Shown: positions 8,200 through 15,544 of the stretch, one piece after another
Layout: each line of letters starts with the position of its first letter
Position numbering within the stretch: position 1 is the stretch's first letter
Source: a bacterium
GTDB taxonomy: Bacteria; Bacillota; Sulfobacillia; UBA995
NCBI GenBank assembly: GCA_031082145.1
Contig: JAVHLP010000001.1
Coordinates: 62,001-126,000, forward strand
DNA length: 64,000 bases
Direction of reading: 5' to 3'
The notes under the pieces: generated by a model
Seen by the model: only the letters and a program-made list of their open reading frames with translations
The model's database searches: none
What the model was told of the DNA's origin: nothing
Position numbers and translations under genes: made by a program

Positions 8200-10123
8200 A
8201 GCGTTCGCTTTGCGGTATCGGCTGGCGGATCAGCCAGACTACAATGTCGTCGTCTTCGTAGTAGACCTCGATGTTCTGGTGCGCCGAGGCGTAGACGGCC
8301 ACCCACTCCAGCAGGCGCCGCTCCTCATCCAACCGCCGGGGAACGATCGCCTCGGCCTCGGGCAGCGGCACGTGATAGGGCACGCGCTCATGGAAAAGGA
8401 AGATCCACTCGTGGTCCAGCGGTTCGGATGCGCCGGGCCCCCGGTACACCAGTTCCTCGGCTGCGGGATCGACTCGCTCCAGGAAGTCGCCCACCATCAG
8501 GTGCCAGCCACGCCCATAGGCCAGGGCGTAGCCCTCCTCGTCGGAGACCATCAGCCAGGTCGCCGGGCGGTGCTCGCGGGAGATGCGCAGGTACTGCTCG
8601 ACCCCCGCGTTGTACTGCATCTTATAGGGATCCGCGGGCACCGGGGCGGCCCACCAGGCCCCGGCGACGATCACCGTCGCCGTTGTCACGGCCCACAGGG
8701 TGCGCCACCAGCCTCGCCCCAGACCGGCCAGAGCGCCCCAGGCCACCCCGGCGGACAGGGCCATGGCCAGCGCCAGGAACTCGCCCGAGCGGGTGATCAG
8801 GGCGGCTCTACTGACGCCAAAGCGGGGAGCCTGGTCGATGGCGAAAGAACCGAGGACGATGAAAGCGGTACAGAGCCCCGCGCTGACCGCCTCCCTGCCC
8901 CGCCGCGCCGCCAGTCCCAGCACGATGGCCAGAAACGGCAGAGCCGAGGCCACCACCATGGGGAGGGTGATAGGGCGGACCCACTGCATCTGCTCGGCCA
9001 TGAAGGCCGTTACACCTTCGTGGATGCGGCCACCGAGCGCGAGCCCGACCAGCACCGGCAGGGCCGCCACGACGGCGGCCGCCCCGGCTGCGCCGGCCAG
9101 GATAAGGAAACGCCCGAAGGGCCTGGGACGGGTGAGGAGCACGGCGGCGGCGGCCGCCGCCATCCCCAGCCCGGTGAAGAGCGCTATCAGGCTGTGGACC
9201 AATCCCGTGATGCTGAGGCTGGCGAAAGCGATGAGCAGAGGTCCACGCCTTCCCGTCTCAAGGTAGCGCCACGTGAACACCGTGGCCGGTAGCAGGAACA
9301 CCAGCGCGAATTCCTGCGAGTTCGTCGCCGCCTGGCGCACGAACTCACACGGCAGGAAGGAAGCCCCGATGCCGTAGACTGCCGCGGCGACCAGGCCTCC
9401 CGCCGGCTGGCCGCTGAGCACCCGGGCAGCGAAGTAAAGCCCGAAGACGGCCAGCAGGGAGTTCAGCGGGCCCGTGAACTTCAGCACGCCCAGGGGATCA
9501 ACGGCGGCGAACTTGGCCAGGGTTGAGAGGTAGATGTGGAACCCGTGAGGGTATATGCCGTCGTGGAACACGAGCCGGTTGGTTATGTACTTCATCCAGG
9601 CCAGGGTCACGTAGGAGTCCGCCAACGGCGGCGCGGCGTTCACGATGCCGTCATAGAAGCGCAGGTACGCGGCGAGACCAAACACGAACAGGAAGCTGAT
9701 GCTCATCACCCGGGTAGCCCCGTCGGTCCAGAACCCGGCCCAGAAGGCACGGGCCCGGCGGATCTCATCGCGGCAGAGCTTGAGGAACCGCCGGCCGGCG
9801 CGAGGACTTCGATCCAGGAGTTCGTAGAGATCGGGGGCTGTCGGGTCATCCTGAGGGGGGCGTGACCGGGGCCGCCGCCAGTACCAGACCAGCATGTAGA
9901 TAGCGGCGAGGGACAGGACCTCATATAGCCTGAGGGCCGCCAAGGGGTACACGGCCAGTATGTGGAGGACCACACTCAAGGTCCAGAAACCGTAGAAAGC
10001 TTCGAAACGGTCGTTCCACCAGCCGGCCCCGAGGAGAACGCGGGGGACGATCATGTAGAGCACCGCGAAGGACAGGATCAGGCGGAGAGTCCAGTAGACC
10101 GCAAGGGCCGGTCCAAAGACCAC
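8177..10123 (-). CDS. Polytopic GT-C-like membrane protein (paralogue of the 15545 gene)
   Basis: 648 residues with about 12 hydrophobic helices and a C-terminal extracytoplasmic domain of roughly 150 residues. The first large loop contains LADSYVTLAWMKY and IYPHGFHIYLSTLAKF, the position where GT-C glycosyltransferases and oligosaccharyltransferases carry acidic catalytic residues. The protein at 15545 shares this loop (YPYGFHAFLSML), the segment after it (VLKFTGPL versus VLRFAGPL) and the end domain (DDIVVWLIRQP versus RLRVYHIQHKP). GTG 10123 has AGGAGGG 7 nt upstream. It is divergent from pelF across a 330-bp gap. A lipid-linked sugar transferase or polymerase for the exopolysaccharide is inferred; no named family could be assigned with certainty. 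Confidence 0.7.
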   Translation of the reverse strand: MVFGPALAVYWTLRLILSFAVLYMIVPRVLLGAGWWNDRFEAFYGFWTLSVVLHILAVYPLAALRLYEVLSLAAIYMLVWYWRRPRSRPPQDDPTAPDLYELLDRSPRAGRRFLKLCRDEIRRARAFWAGFWTDGATRVMSISFLFVFGLAAYLRFYDGIVNAAPPLADSYVTLAWMKYITNRLVFHDGIYPHGFHIYLSTLAKFAAVDPLGVLKFTGPLNSLLAVFGLYFAARVLSGQPAGGLVAAAVYGIGASFLPCEFVRQAATNSQEFALVFLLPATVFTWRYLETGRRGPLLIAFASLSITGLVHSLIALFTGLGMAAAAAAVLLTRPRPFGRFLILAGAAGAAAVVAALPVLVGLALGGRIHEGVTAFMAEQMQWVRPITLPMVVASALPFLAIVLGLAARRGREAVSAGLCTAFIVLGSFAIDQAPRFGVSRAALITRSGEFLALAMALSAGVAWGALAGLGRGWWRTLWAVTTATVIVAGAWWAAPVPADPYKMQYNAGVEQYLRISREHRPATWLMVSDEEGYALAYGRGWHLMVGDFLERVDPAAEELVYRGPGASEPLDHEWIFLFHERVPYHVPLPEAEAIVPRRLDEERRLLEWVAVYASAHQNIEVYYEDDDIVVWLIRQPIPQSERFRQIWGR

Positions 10124-10452
10124 CTGTTTACCCTCCTGACGGCCCTTGATGGCGCCGTGACGCCGGGATCACATCCGTACGGGGGTGAGCTTCGGCAGCC
10201 GGACAGGCGACTCCTCTTCACCTGCGCCTCGCGCAGGCGGACGCCGTCCAATGGACGAGCTTTGAAAAAAATCTGGCTAGGCAGGAGGATTCTTGCAGGA
10301 TATGTAGAACAGAGGTTTGTCATTGCAGGTCCGGGTTGATTACCCCGGTGTCCAGGTGGCCCGAGATACCGTCATGGTGCGGGCGCGCCGCAGCTTGGCA
10401 GGCGTTCGCGGCATGGTGGTTGTCGCACTTAGAGAACGTGGAGGGTCCTGAA
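10124..10452 (+). other. Divergent intergenic region upstream of pelF
   Basis: About 330 bp with no convincing gene separate the two divergent transcription units. A perfect 7-bp inverted repeat (CCTGCGC-CTC-GCGCAGG) lies at 10221-10237, and a short A-rich patch occurs at 10264-10271. The region must hold promoters for both directions, but no clear -35/-10 pair could be assigned. It was checked for the c-di-GMP-I riboswitch signature, which was not found. Confidence 0.5.
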
Positions 10453-12201
10453 CTGAGTCGACTCCGGGTCATGCTCACAACCGAAGGGACCTACCCGTTC
10501 CACCGCGGCGGGGTGAGCACTTGGTGCGACGCCCTGGTCAGGCGGATGGAAGAGGTCGACTTTGTCGTATACGCTCTCCTCATGAACCCCTTCGTCCGGC
10601 AGAAGTACGAGCTGCCGGCCAATACCCTGCTTCGCACGACACCCCTCTGGGGAACCGAAGAACCTCTTGAGCACCTGGTTGAGGTTCCTTTCGCCCAGAT
10701 CTACGCGGCCAAGCGCCGTACCACTGATGATGTCATCCGGGCGGAGTTCCTGCCGCTGCTCGAGCCCCTGCTGGAGGCCATCCTTGAGGGAGGCGAGGGC
10801 AGCGGGCTGCAGCTGGGTAAGACGCTTCACTCCTTGTACCAGTACTTCCGCGAGTACGACTACAAGGCCACCTTCAAATCGGCGGCGGCATGGCATCTCT
10901 TTCGGGAGAGGCTAGCCCGGCGCCCGTCTCGCAACGGTAGGCTGCCAGCCAGCGTCTTCGACGCCGCGCAGGCCCTGGGGTGGGTGTACCGGTTCCTGCT
11001 GACGGTGGCCAACCCGGTTCCCGAGGTCGAGGTGACCCACTCCGCCGCGGCGGCGATCTGCGGTCTGCCGTGTGTAATATCAAAGCTGGAGCGGGGTACG
11101 CCCTACCTCCTGACCGAGCACGGCGTGTACCTCAGGGAGCAGTACATAGCGCTGAACCGGCGGCGGGACATGTCCTCGTACTCCAAGGACTTCTTGCTCA
11201 GTCTGGTAACTGCCGTTGCCCGCACGAGCTACGAGAACGCCGACCAGATCTCCCCGGTGTGCGCTTTCAACACCCGGTGGGAACGAGCGTTCGGTGTCCG
11301 GCCGGACAAGATCCGGGTTATCTACAACGGGGTGGACCCGGCCGTGTTCGCCCGCACCCCGGTGGTTCCCGAGGTCCGGAGCACCCCCACGGTGGTCATG
11401 GTGGCCCGCATCGACCCCATCAAGGACGTTGAGAGTGTGATCCGGGCCGCCCGCACGGTACGCGAACACATGCCGGAGGTCAAGTTCCTCATTTACGGCG
11501 GAGTGGCCGTGCCCGAGTACTACCAGCGGTGCTTGGAGTTGCGGGCCGAACTCGGCCTGGATAGCACGGTCATCTTCGCCGGGCATACCGAAGACGTGGC
11601 GGCGGCTTACCGTTCGGGTGACGTCGTCGTGCTGGCCAGTATATCCGAGGGATTCCCGTACTCGGTGGTCGAGGCCATGATGTCAGGCAAGGCGGTGGTC
11701 GCCACCGACGTCGGTGGGGTGAAGGAAGCCCTCTCCGATTGCGGCCTACTTGTCCCGCCACGACGGCCGGACCAACTGGCGTCGGGGATTCTCCGGTTGC
11801 TGAAGGACAGCTCGCTCCGGCAGAGCCTCGGGCAGGAGGCCAGGGAGCGAGCCCTGACCTATTTCACGGTCGCCAGGTTCCTCGAGCAGTATCTGGAGAG
11901 CTACATAGACCTCTACGAGCTGAGCGGGAAGCGCCCGGCCGCCGAACTGGCTAGAGACCGCCAGTACCTGCTGTCCGAGCGCGGCTACGCCCTCCTCGAA
12001 CTCGGCCTCCGGCAGGAAGCCTTGGAGCAGTTCCAGCTGGCGGTGGAGGCTGATCCGGGCAGCGTAGCGACGCCGGTGCTGCTACTGGAGAAAGCTCGCA
12101 TATACCTGGCCATCGGGCAGTTGAACGAAGCGGTGAATGAGATGGAGAAGGCGGAGGTCTTGACTGCCGTGCTGGAGAACCCGGAGAGCGCGGTAGCCTG
12201 A
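10453..12201 (+). CDS. pelF: GT4 glycosyltransferase PelF-like, with C-terminal TPR-like extension
   Basis: The N-terminus RVMLTTEGTYPFHRGGVSTWC and the following block EVPFAQIY are hallmarks of PelF, the cytosolic glycosyltransferase that builds the Pel polysaccharide from UDP-GalNAc-type donors. The GT4 half has VARIDPIKDVESVI (about residue 317) and the SEGFPYSVVEA EX7E motif with VVATDVGG (about residue 397). About 75 residues at the end (ALLELGLRQEALEQFQLAVEADP and following) look like TPR repeats, an addition that may dock partners. The start is uncertain: CTG 10453 has GGAGGG 7 nt upstream and gives a family-like N-terminus; ATG 10471 and GTG 10438 have no good ribosome site. First gene of a long co-directional run. 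Confidence 0.88.
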   Translation: MSRLRVMLTTEGTYPFHRGGVSTWCDALVRRMEEVDFVVYALLMNPFVRQKYELPANTLLRTTPLWGTEEPLEHLVEVPFAQIYAAKRRTTDDVIRAEFLPLLEPLLEAILEGGEGSGLQLGKTLHSLYQYFREYDYKATFKSAAAWHLFRERLARRPSRNGRLPASVFDAAQALGWVYRFLLTVANPVPEVEVTHSAAAAICGLPCVISKLERGTPYLLTEHGVYLREQYIALNRRRDMSSYSKDFLLSLVTAVARTSYENADQISPVCAFNTRWERAFGVRPDKIRVIYNGVDPAVFARTPVVPEVRSTPTVVMVARIDPIKDVESVIRAARTVREHMPEVKFLIYGGVAVPEYYQRCLELRAELGLDSTVIFAGHTEDVAAAYRSGDVVVLASISEGFPYSVVEAMMSGKAVVATDVGGVKEALSDCGLLVPPRRPDQLASGILRLLKDSSLRQSLGQEARERALTYFTVARFLEQYLESYIDLYELSGKRPAAELARDRQYLLSERGYALLELGLRQEALEQFQLAVEADPGSVATPVLLLEKARIYLAIGQLNEAVNEMEKAEVLTAVLENPESAVA

Positions 12202-12223
12202 CGTCGCCGGGAGATGGGAAGCT

Positions 12224-12694
12224 ATGGTTGAGACAGCCAGGCCACAATTCGGGACCGCCTTCCGGGGCTACCGCCCGGCGGAAGTCCACGCTTACATCGA
12301 GAGCATGCTCGTGCGGTTCCGGCAGGAGCAGCAGGAGCTGGCGGCGAAGCTTGACGGTCTTCAGGGGGAGAGGGAGAGCGTCCTCCGGGATCTTGAGGCG
12401 ACCCGGAGCGCTCTTGCCGATCGCGAGAGGTCCGAGAAGATGATCGCCGAAGTACTGATCGAAGCCCAGCAACGGGCGCAGGAGATCTTGGTACAGGCCG
12501 AGGCTCAGGCCGAAGAGGCAAGGCGAAAGGTGGCGGCCGATGTGGCCGCGAGCCGTGCCGAGCTAAACCGTATCCGGGTCGAGATCACGCAGTTCCACCG
12601 TGATTTCTCAAAGATGGTTGAGAGCTACCAGGGTTCGGCCGGGCCGCCGGATCTGCAGGCGACTCTGGAGAAGCTTCGCCGGGTGGCCGATTGA
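12224..12694 (+). CDS. DivIVA-like coiled-coil protein
   Basis: 156 residues. The start, FGTAFRGYRPAEVHAYIESM, matches the DivIVA N-terminal pattern (F..xxRGYxxxEVxxF), which binds curved membrane at poles and septa. Residues 30-125 are a long coiled coil rich in Glu, Gln, Ala and Arg, followed by a short polar tail. DivIVA relatives recruit partners to poles; here it lies between pelF and pelG homologues, so it may place the polymer machine at a cell pole or septum (inference). The ATG lies 22 bp after the pelF stop with GGGAGATGGGAAG upstream. Length is close to that of small GpsB/DivIVA relatives. Confidence 0.75.
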   Translation: MVETARPQFGTAFRGYRPAEVHAYIESMLVRFRQEQQELAAKLDGLQGERESVLRDLEATRSALADRERSEKMIAEVLIEAQQRAQEILVQAEAQAEEARRKVAADVAASRAELNRIRVEITQFHRDFSKMVESYQGSAGPPDLQATLEKLRRVAD

Positions 12695-12710
12695 GGGGTA
12701 GCAGGAGACG

Positions 12711-13820
12711 ATGAGGGCTGGCGCCGAGCCAATCTATGCCGGTGGGCGACACATGAGCCGCCGCCTGGAGCGGAGCGGTCGGCGCTTGGGCTTTGGCTAC
12801 CGCCGGGATGCCGTGGAGCGGTACCTGGCCGAACTGGATGCACACCATGACTCCAGCATCGCCCATCTCCGGTCCGTCCTCAAGCAGACCGCCCAGGCGT
12901 TGACGGCGACAGCCAAGGAGTTGCGGGCCGAACGGGCCCAGCTCAAGGCCAAGGAAGGCCGCCAGCAAGCGGTGGCCGCGGCGCTCACTGAAGCGCAGCG
13001 CCTCGCGGCCGACATCGTGAGCCGGGCCGAGCGTACAGCGGCTATGCGGCTGGCTCAACTCCCCAATCTCCTCGCCGAGGACCGCCGCACACTGGCCCTG
13101 CTCAAGACGGAGACGTTGTCCGCCCGGGAAGAGCTCAAGCGCCTCCTGGACAGCGCGCTGACGGCGGTCGCCACGTCCGGACCGGCTACCGAAGACTTGA
13201 TCGATTCCCGGCTCGCGGCGCGGATCTTGCCCGAGCACGAGAAGACCCGCGCGCTGGTCGCCCTGGGAGCCGACGGGCTGCTCAGGATCGGCCTGCTCGG
13301 GCCAAGCTTGAAGGCCACCACCCAGTCCGGCGCGGTTGTCGGCTGGATAACCCGGTACGTCATCGAGCGCGACTCGGGCGTGCTGATCGGGTACGAAGTG
13401 GGACGCACGGAGATGCCCGGTGTTGTGCCGGCGGGGTCGGTCATCCCGGCCACCAAGGTCCTGGCCGTGACACCGGAGTCACTGCTGGTTCCCAACGACG
13501 TAGGGAACAGCCTGGTTGCCACCTCTCTTGTCGCCGGCGAGCCGTTGCCGGTTAGCCAGGCGCCGTCCCCGGCTCCTCTCCCCAGGGACGAGCGGCAGTT
13601 GACTGCCGAGTCGCGCCAGCGCCAGATGACGTACATCGTGGGCAAGGTCGCGGGACGCGATTTGGTAACGCCTGACGGTGCCGTCATCGTGGGCAAGGGC
13701 GCCCGCATAACGCCGGAGATAGTCGAGGCGGCGCGCGAGGCCGCGCTCCTGCCCGAACTGATCGTGCACATGACCCTTCCCACCCTTCCCGCCACCGGAG
13801 AAGCCCGGGAGACCGGCTGA
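12711..13820 (+). CDS. DivIVA-like coiled coil fused to PRC-barrel-like region
   Basis: 369 residues. An N-terminal GFGYRRDAVERYLAELD again looks like a DivIVA membrane-binding motif, then a coiled coil to about residue 150. Residues 200-265 (GAVVGWITRYVIERDSGVLI, VVPAGSVIPATKVLAVTPESL) resemble a PRC barrel. Residues 305-350 (IVGKVAGRDLVTPDGAVIVGKGARIT) form a second small beta-rich module with a glycine/valine rhythm. The combination with a DivIVA-like head appears unusual. ATG 12711 has AGGAG 4 nt upstream; ATG 12753 (MSRRLERSG) is an alternative. It is tightly linked to pelG, whose ATG starts 2 bp after its stop. A scaffold role is inferred. Confidence 0.65.
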   Translation: MRAGAEPIYAGGRHMSRRLERSGRRLGFGYRRDAVERYLAELDAHHDSSIAHLRSVLKQTAQALTATAKELRAERAQLKAKEGRQQAVAAALTEAQRLAADIVSRAERTAAMRLAQLPNLLAEDRRTLALLKTETLSAREELKRLLDSALTAVATSGPATEDLIDSRLAARILPEHEKTRALVALGADGLLRIGLLGPSLKATTQSGAVVGWITRYVIERDSGVLIGYEVGRTEMPGVVPAGSVIPATKVLAVTPESLLVPNDVGNSLVATSLVAGEPLPVSQAPSPAPLPRDERQLTAESRQRQMTYIVGKVAGRDLVTPDGAVIVGKGARITPEIVEAAREAALLPELIVHMTLPTLPATGEARETG

Positions 13821-13822
13821 AC

Positions 13823-15388
13823 ATGAGCGTCCGCTCTGACGCTGGCCTCGACGCAATCCTCAGCGAACTGGCCGCGACGAGCCACAGCGCCCGGGACCAC
13901 CTCGAGATAGCCGCCGTTCTGGAGAGCATGGGCTGGACCGATCAGCAAGCCGCCGACATGGGATATGATTCTGTCTTCCACCTGGCCGACGTGGTCTACG
14001 GGCTCACCCGGGCCCCGGCACAGGTCAGCACCTTCATCCCGTTGCCCCAGCGATCCCGCCTCGAGGCGGCCATGGTCACCCTTCGCAGCTTCCTCCGGGG
14101 CAGCATGTTCGCCCTGCCCATGCTCATCTCGGTCGGCGCTTTCTTCATGCTCGGATACTCTCTGTGGGCCTCTCTGTACCTCTCGGTGGAGTTGACCACG
14201 GCGGCGGTCCTGGGAACGATATTGAGCTTCGTGGTCACCGGAGGTTTCACCCAGGCCATCGCCAGGCGCGGGATGATGTACCTGGCGCAGGACGAGTACA
14301 ACCTCGCTCGCCGCGTCTCTTTCAGCCTGGTGCGGATGGGCCTGATCGTGGCATTGCTGGCAGGTGTGGCGGTCTGCTTCATAAGCATTGCCTTTGACAT
14401 CTTCCCGATCCGGATGCTGAGCGTTCTCCTGATCTACTACTTCTTCCTCTCCGCCGTGTGGCTCTCCGTCACCATCTTCTACATGCTGCAGCAGGAGCGC
14501 ATGTATACCTTCATCATGACCGCCGGCATCGTGGCGGTGGTCCTGCTGCACGAGGTGGCCCGCCTGGACATCATCCGGGCCCAGATGGTCGCCCTCGGCT
14601 CGGTGGCCCTGGTCTCCTTCCTGGTGGCCCTGAGGCTTTTCATCAAGGCCGAACGCCGGCACGCGGGGGAGTCGGAGGTCGCCCTCCCCCGGTGGTCCAT
14701 AGTGGTATATACTTCCCTCCCCTTCTTTGGCTACGGGTTCCTCCTGTTCAGCTTCCTCTTCATCGATCGCCTGATCGCCTGGTCGGCAGTCTCGGAGTAC
14801 ATGCCTTACTTCATCTGGTTCCGCGGCGAGTACGAGCTTGGACACGACTTCGGCCTGGTCACTCTGGTACTGCCCCTGGGCATGGTGGAGACCATCATCG
14901 TCAGCTCGGTGGAACGGTTGCGCTATCTGCAGTCGCGCTACGACGTGGAACAGCCCCAGGCTTTCCGGGCCGCTTTTCTCGGCCACTACCGCGCCCAGCT
15001 GCGCAACTATCTGGTGGCGGTTGGGGTAAACGGCCTACTGGTTGTGGTGATTGCCGGGTTGGTGTTCGCCCGTTACCCGGCGACCCGCCTCTCACCGGCA
15101 GGTTCCTTCGTCTTCCATTGCACCGTGGTAGGCTACGCCTTGATTGCCGGAGGCCTCATCAACGCTCTCTTCATGTTCTGCCTCTCGCAGCCCCTGCCCG
15201 TCTTGCGCTGCTTCACCACCGCAACGTTAGTCAATATCAGCGTTGCCTTCGTCCTGAGTCGCATGATCAGCTACGAGTGGGCCGTTCTCGGCATGGTCGC
15301 GGGAGCGGGGGTCTTCCTGGTGACGTCCACCCGGGCAGCCCTGGGGCTCCTGTCGGAACTCGACTACTACGTGTACTACCCGGTGTAG
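13823..15388 (+). CDS. pelG: PelG-like polysaccharide transporter
   Basis: 521 residues. A cytosolic N-terminal region of about 75 residues precedes roughly 12 transmembrane helices. The opening of the membrane part, SFLRGSMFALPMLISVGAFFMLGYSLW, and the blocks GGFTQAIARRGMMYLAQDEYN and AVWLSVTIFYMLQQERMYTFI match PelG, the MOP/MATE-superfamily inner-membrane protein that moves Pel polymer across the cytoplasmic membrane with PelF. Usual PelG length is near 450-490; the extra residues are at the N-terminus. It is followed at once by a 41-residue membrane peptide with its own strong ribosome site. Confidence 0.85.
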   Translation: MSVRSDAGLDAILSELAATSHSARDHLEIAAVLESMGWTDQQAADMGYDSVFHLADVVYGLTRAPAQVSTFIPLPQRSRLEAAMVTLRSFLRGSMFALPMLISVGAFFMLGYSLWASLYLSVELTTAAVLGTILSFVVTGGFTQAIARRGMMYLAQDEYNLARRVSFSLVRMGLIVALLAGVAVCFISIAFDIFPIRMLSVLLIYYFFLSAVWLSVTIFYMLQQERMYTFIMTAGIVAVVLLHEVARLDIIRAQMVALGSVALVSFLVALRLFIKAERRHAGESEVALPRWSIVVYTSLPFFGYGFLLFSFLFIDRLIAWSAVSEYMPYFIWFRGEYELGHDFGLVTLVLPLGMVETIIVSSVERLRYLQSRYDVEQPQAFRAAFLGHYRAQLRNYLVAVGVNGLLVVVIAGLVFARYPATRLSPAGSFVFHCTVVGYALIAGGLINALFMFCLSQPLPVLRCFTTATLVNISVAFVLSRMISYEWAVLGMVAGAGVFLVTSTRAALGLLSELDYYVYYPV

Positions 15389-15400
15389 GAGGTGCGGCGG

Positions 15401-15526
15401 GTGCCGGGTTCGTCGCCGCCGGAGGGGCCGCCTCCGGGGAGCAACAACACCGGATGTCTTCTGCTGCTGGCTCTGCTGTTCTTGCTGAACCTGGCTCTCG
15501 TGCTCTTGGCAAGGAGTTCGCGTTAA
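15401..15526 (+). CDS. 41-aa single-pass membrane peptide
   Basis: GTG 15401 to TAA 15526 encodes 41 residues: a Pro/Gly/Ser-rich start (VPGSSPPEGPPPGSNN), one hydrophobic helix (about residues 19-36, very Leu-rich) and a basic end (ARSSR). AGGAGG sits 8 nt upstream of the GTG, overlapping the end of pelG, so it is well placed for coupled translation. The next gene begins 18 bp downstream with another strong site. No known family is recognised. Small subunits of this kind often stabilise large membrane synthases; a role beside PelG or the GT-C-like protein is inferred from position only. Confidence 0.6.
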   Translation: MPGSSPPEGPPPGSNNTGCLLLLALLFLLNLALVLLARSSR

Positions 15527-15544
15527 CCAGGGAGGAAGGCTTTA

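Noticed and set aside
8210-9292. 360-codon plus-strand frame opposite the GT-C-like gene
   Set aside because: Low-complexity Gly/Arg/Gln/His protein without motifs, fully inside the membrane-protein gene on the other strand.
10124-10452. c-di-GMP-I riboswitch before pelF
   Set aside because: The conserved GEMM elements (ACGCACAGGGCAAACC and the GCACTCCGG-type loop) were looked for and not found; only a short inverted repeat is present.
13055-14986. 643-codon minus-strand frame opposite the pelG gene
   Set aside because: It is a shadow of the plus-strand genes; composition and His/Gln/Gly-rich content are typical of antisense frames in GC-rich DNA, while pelG and the DivIVA-like protein have clear family motifs.
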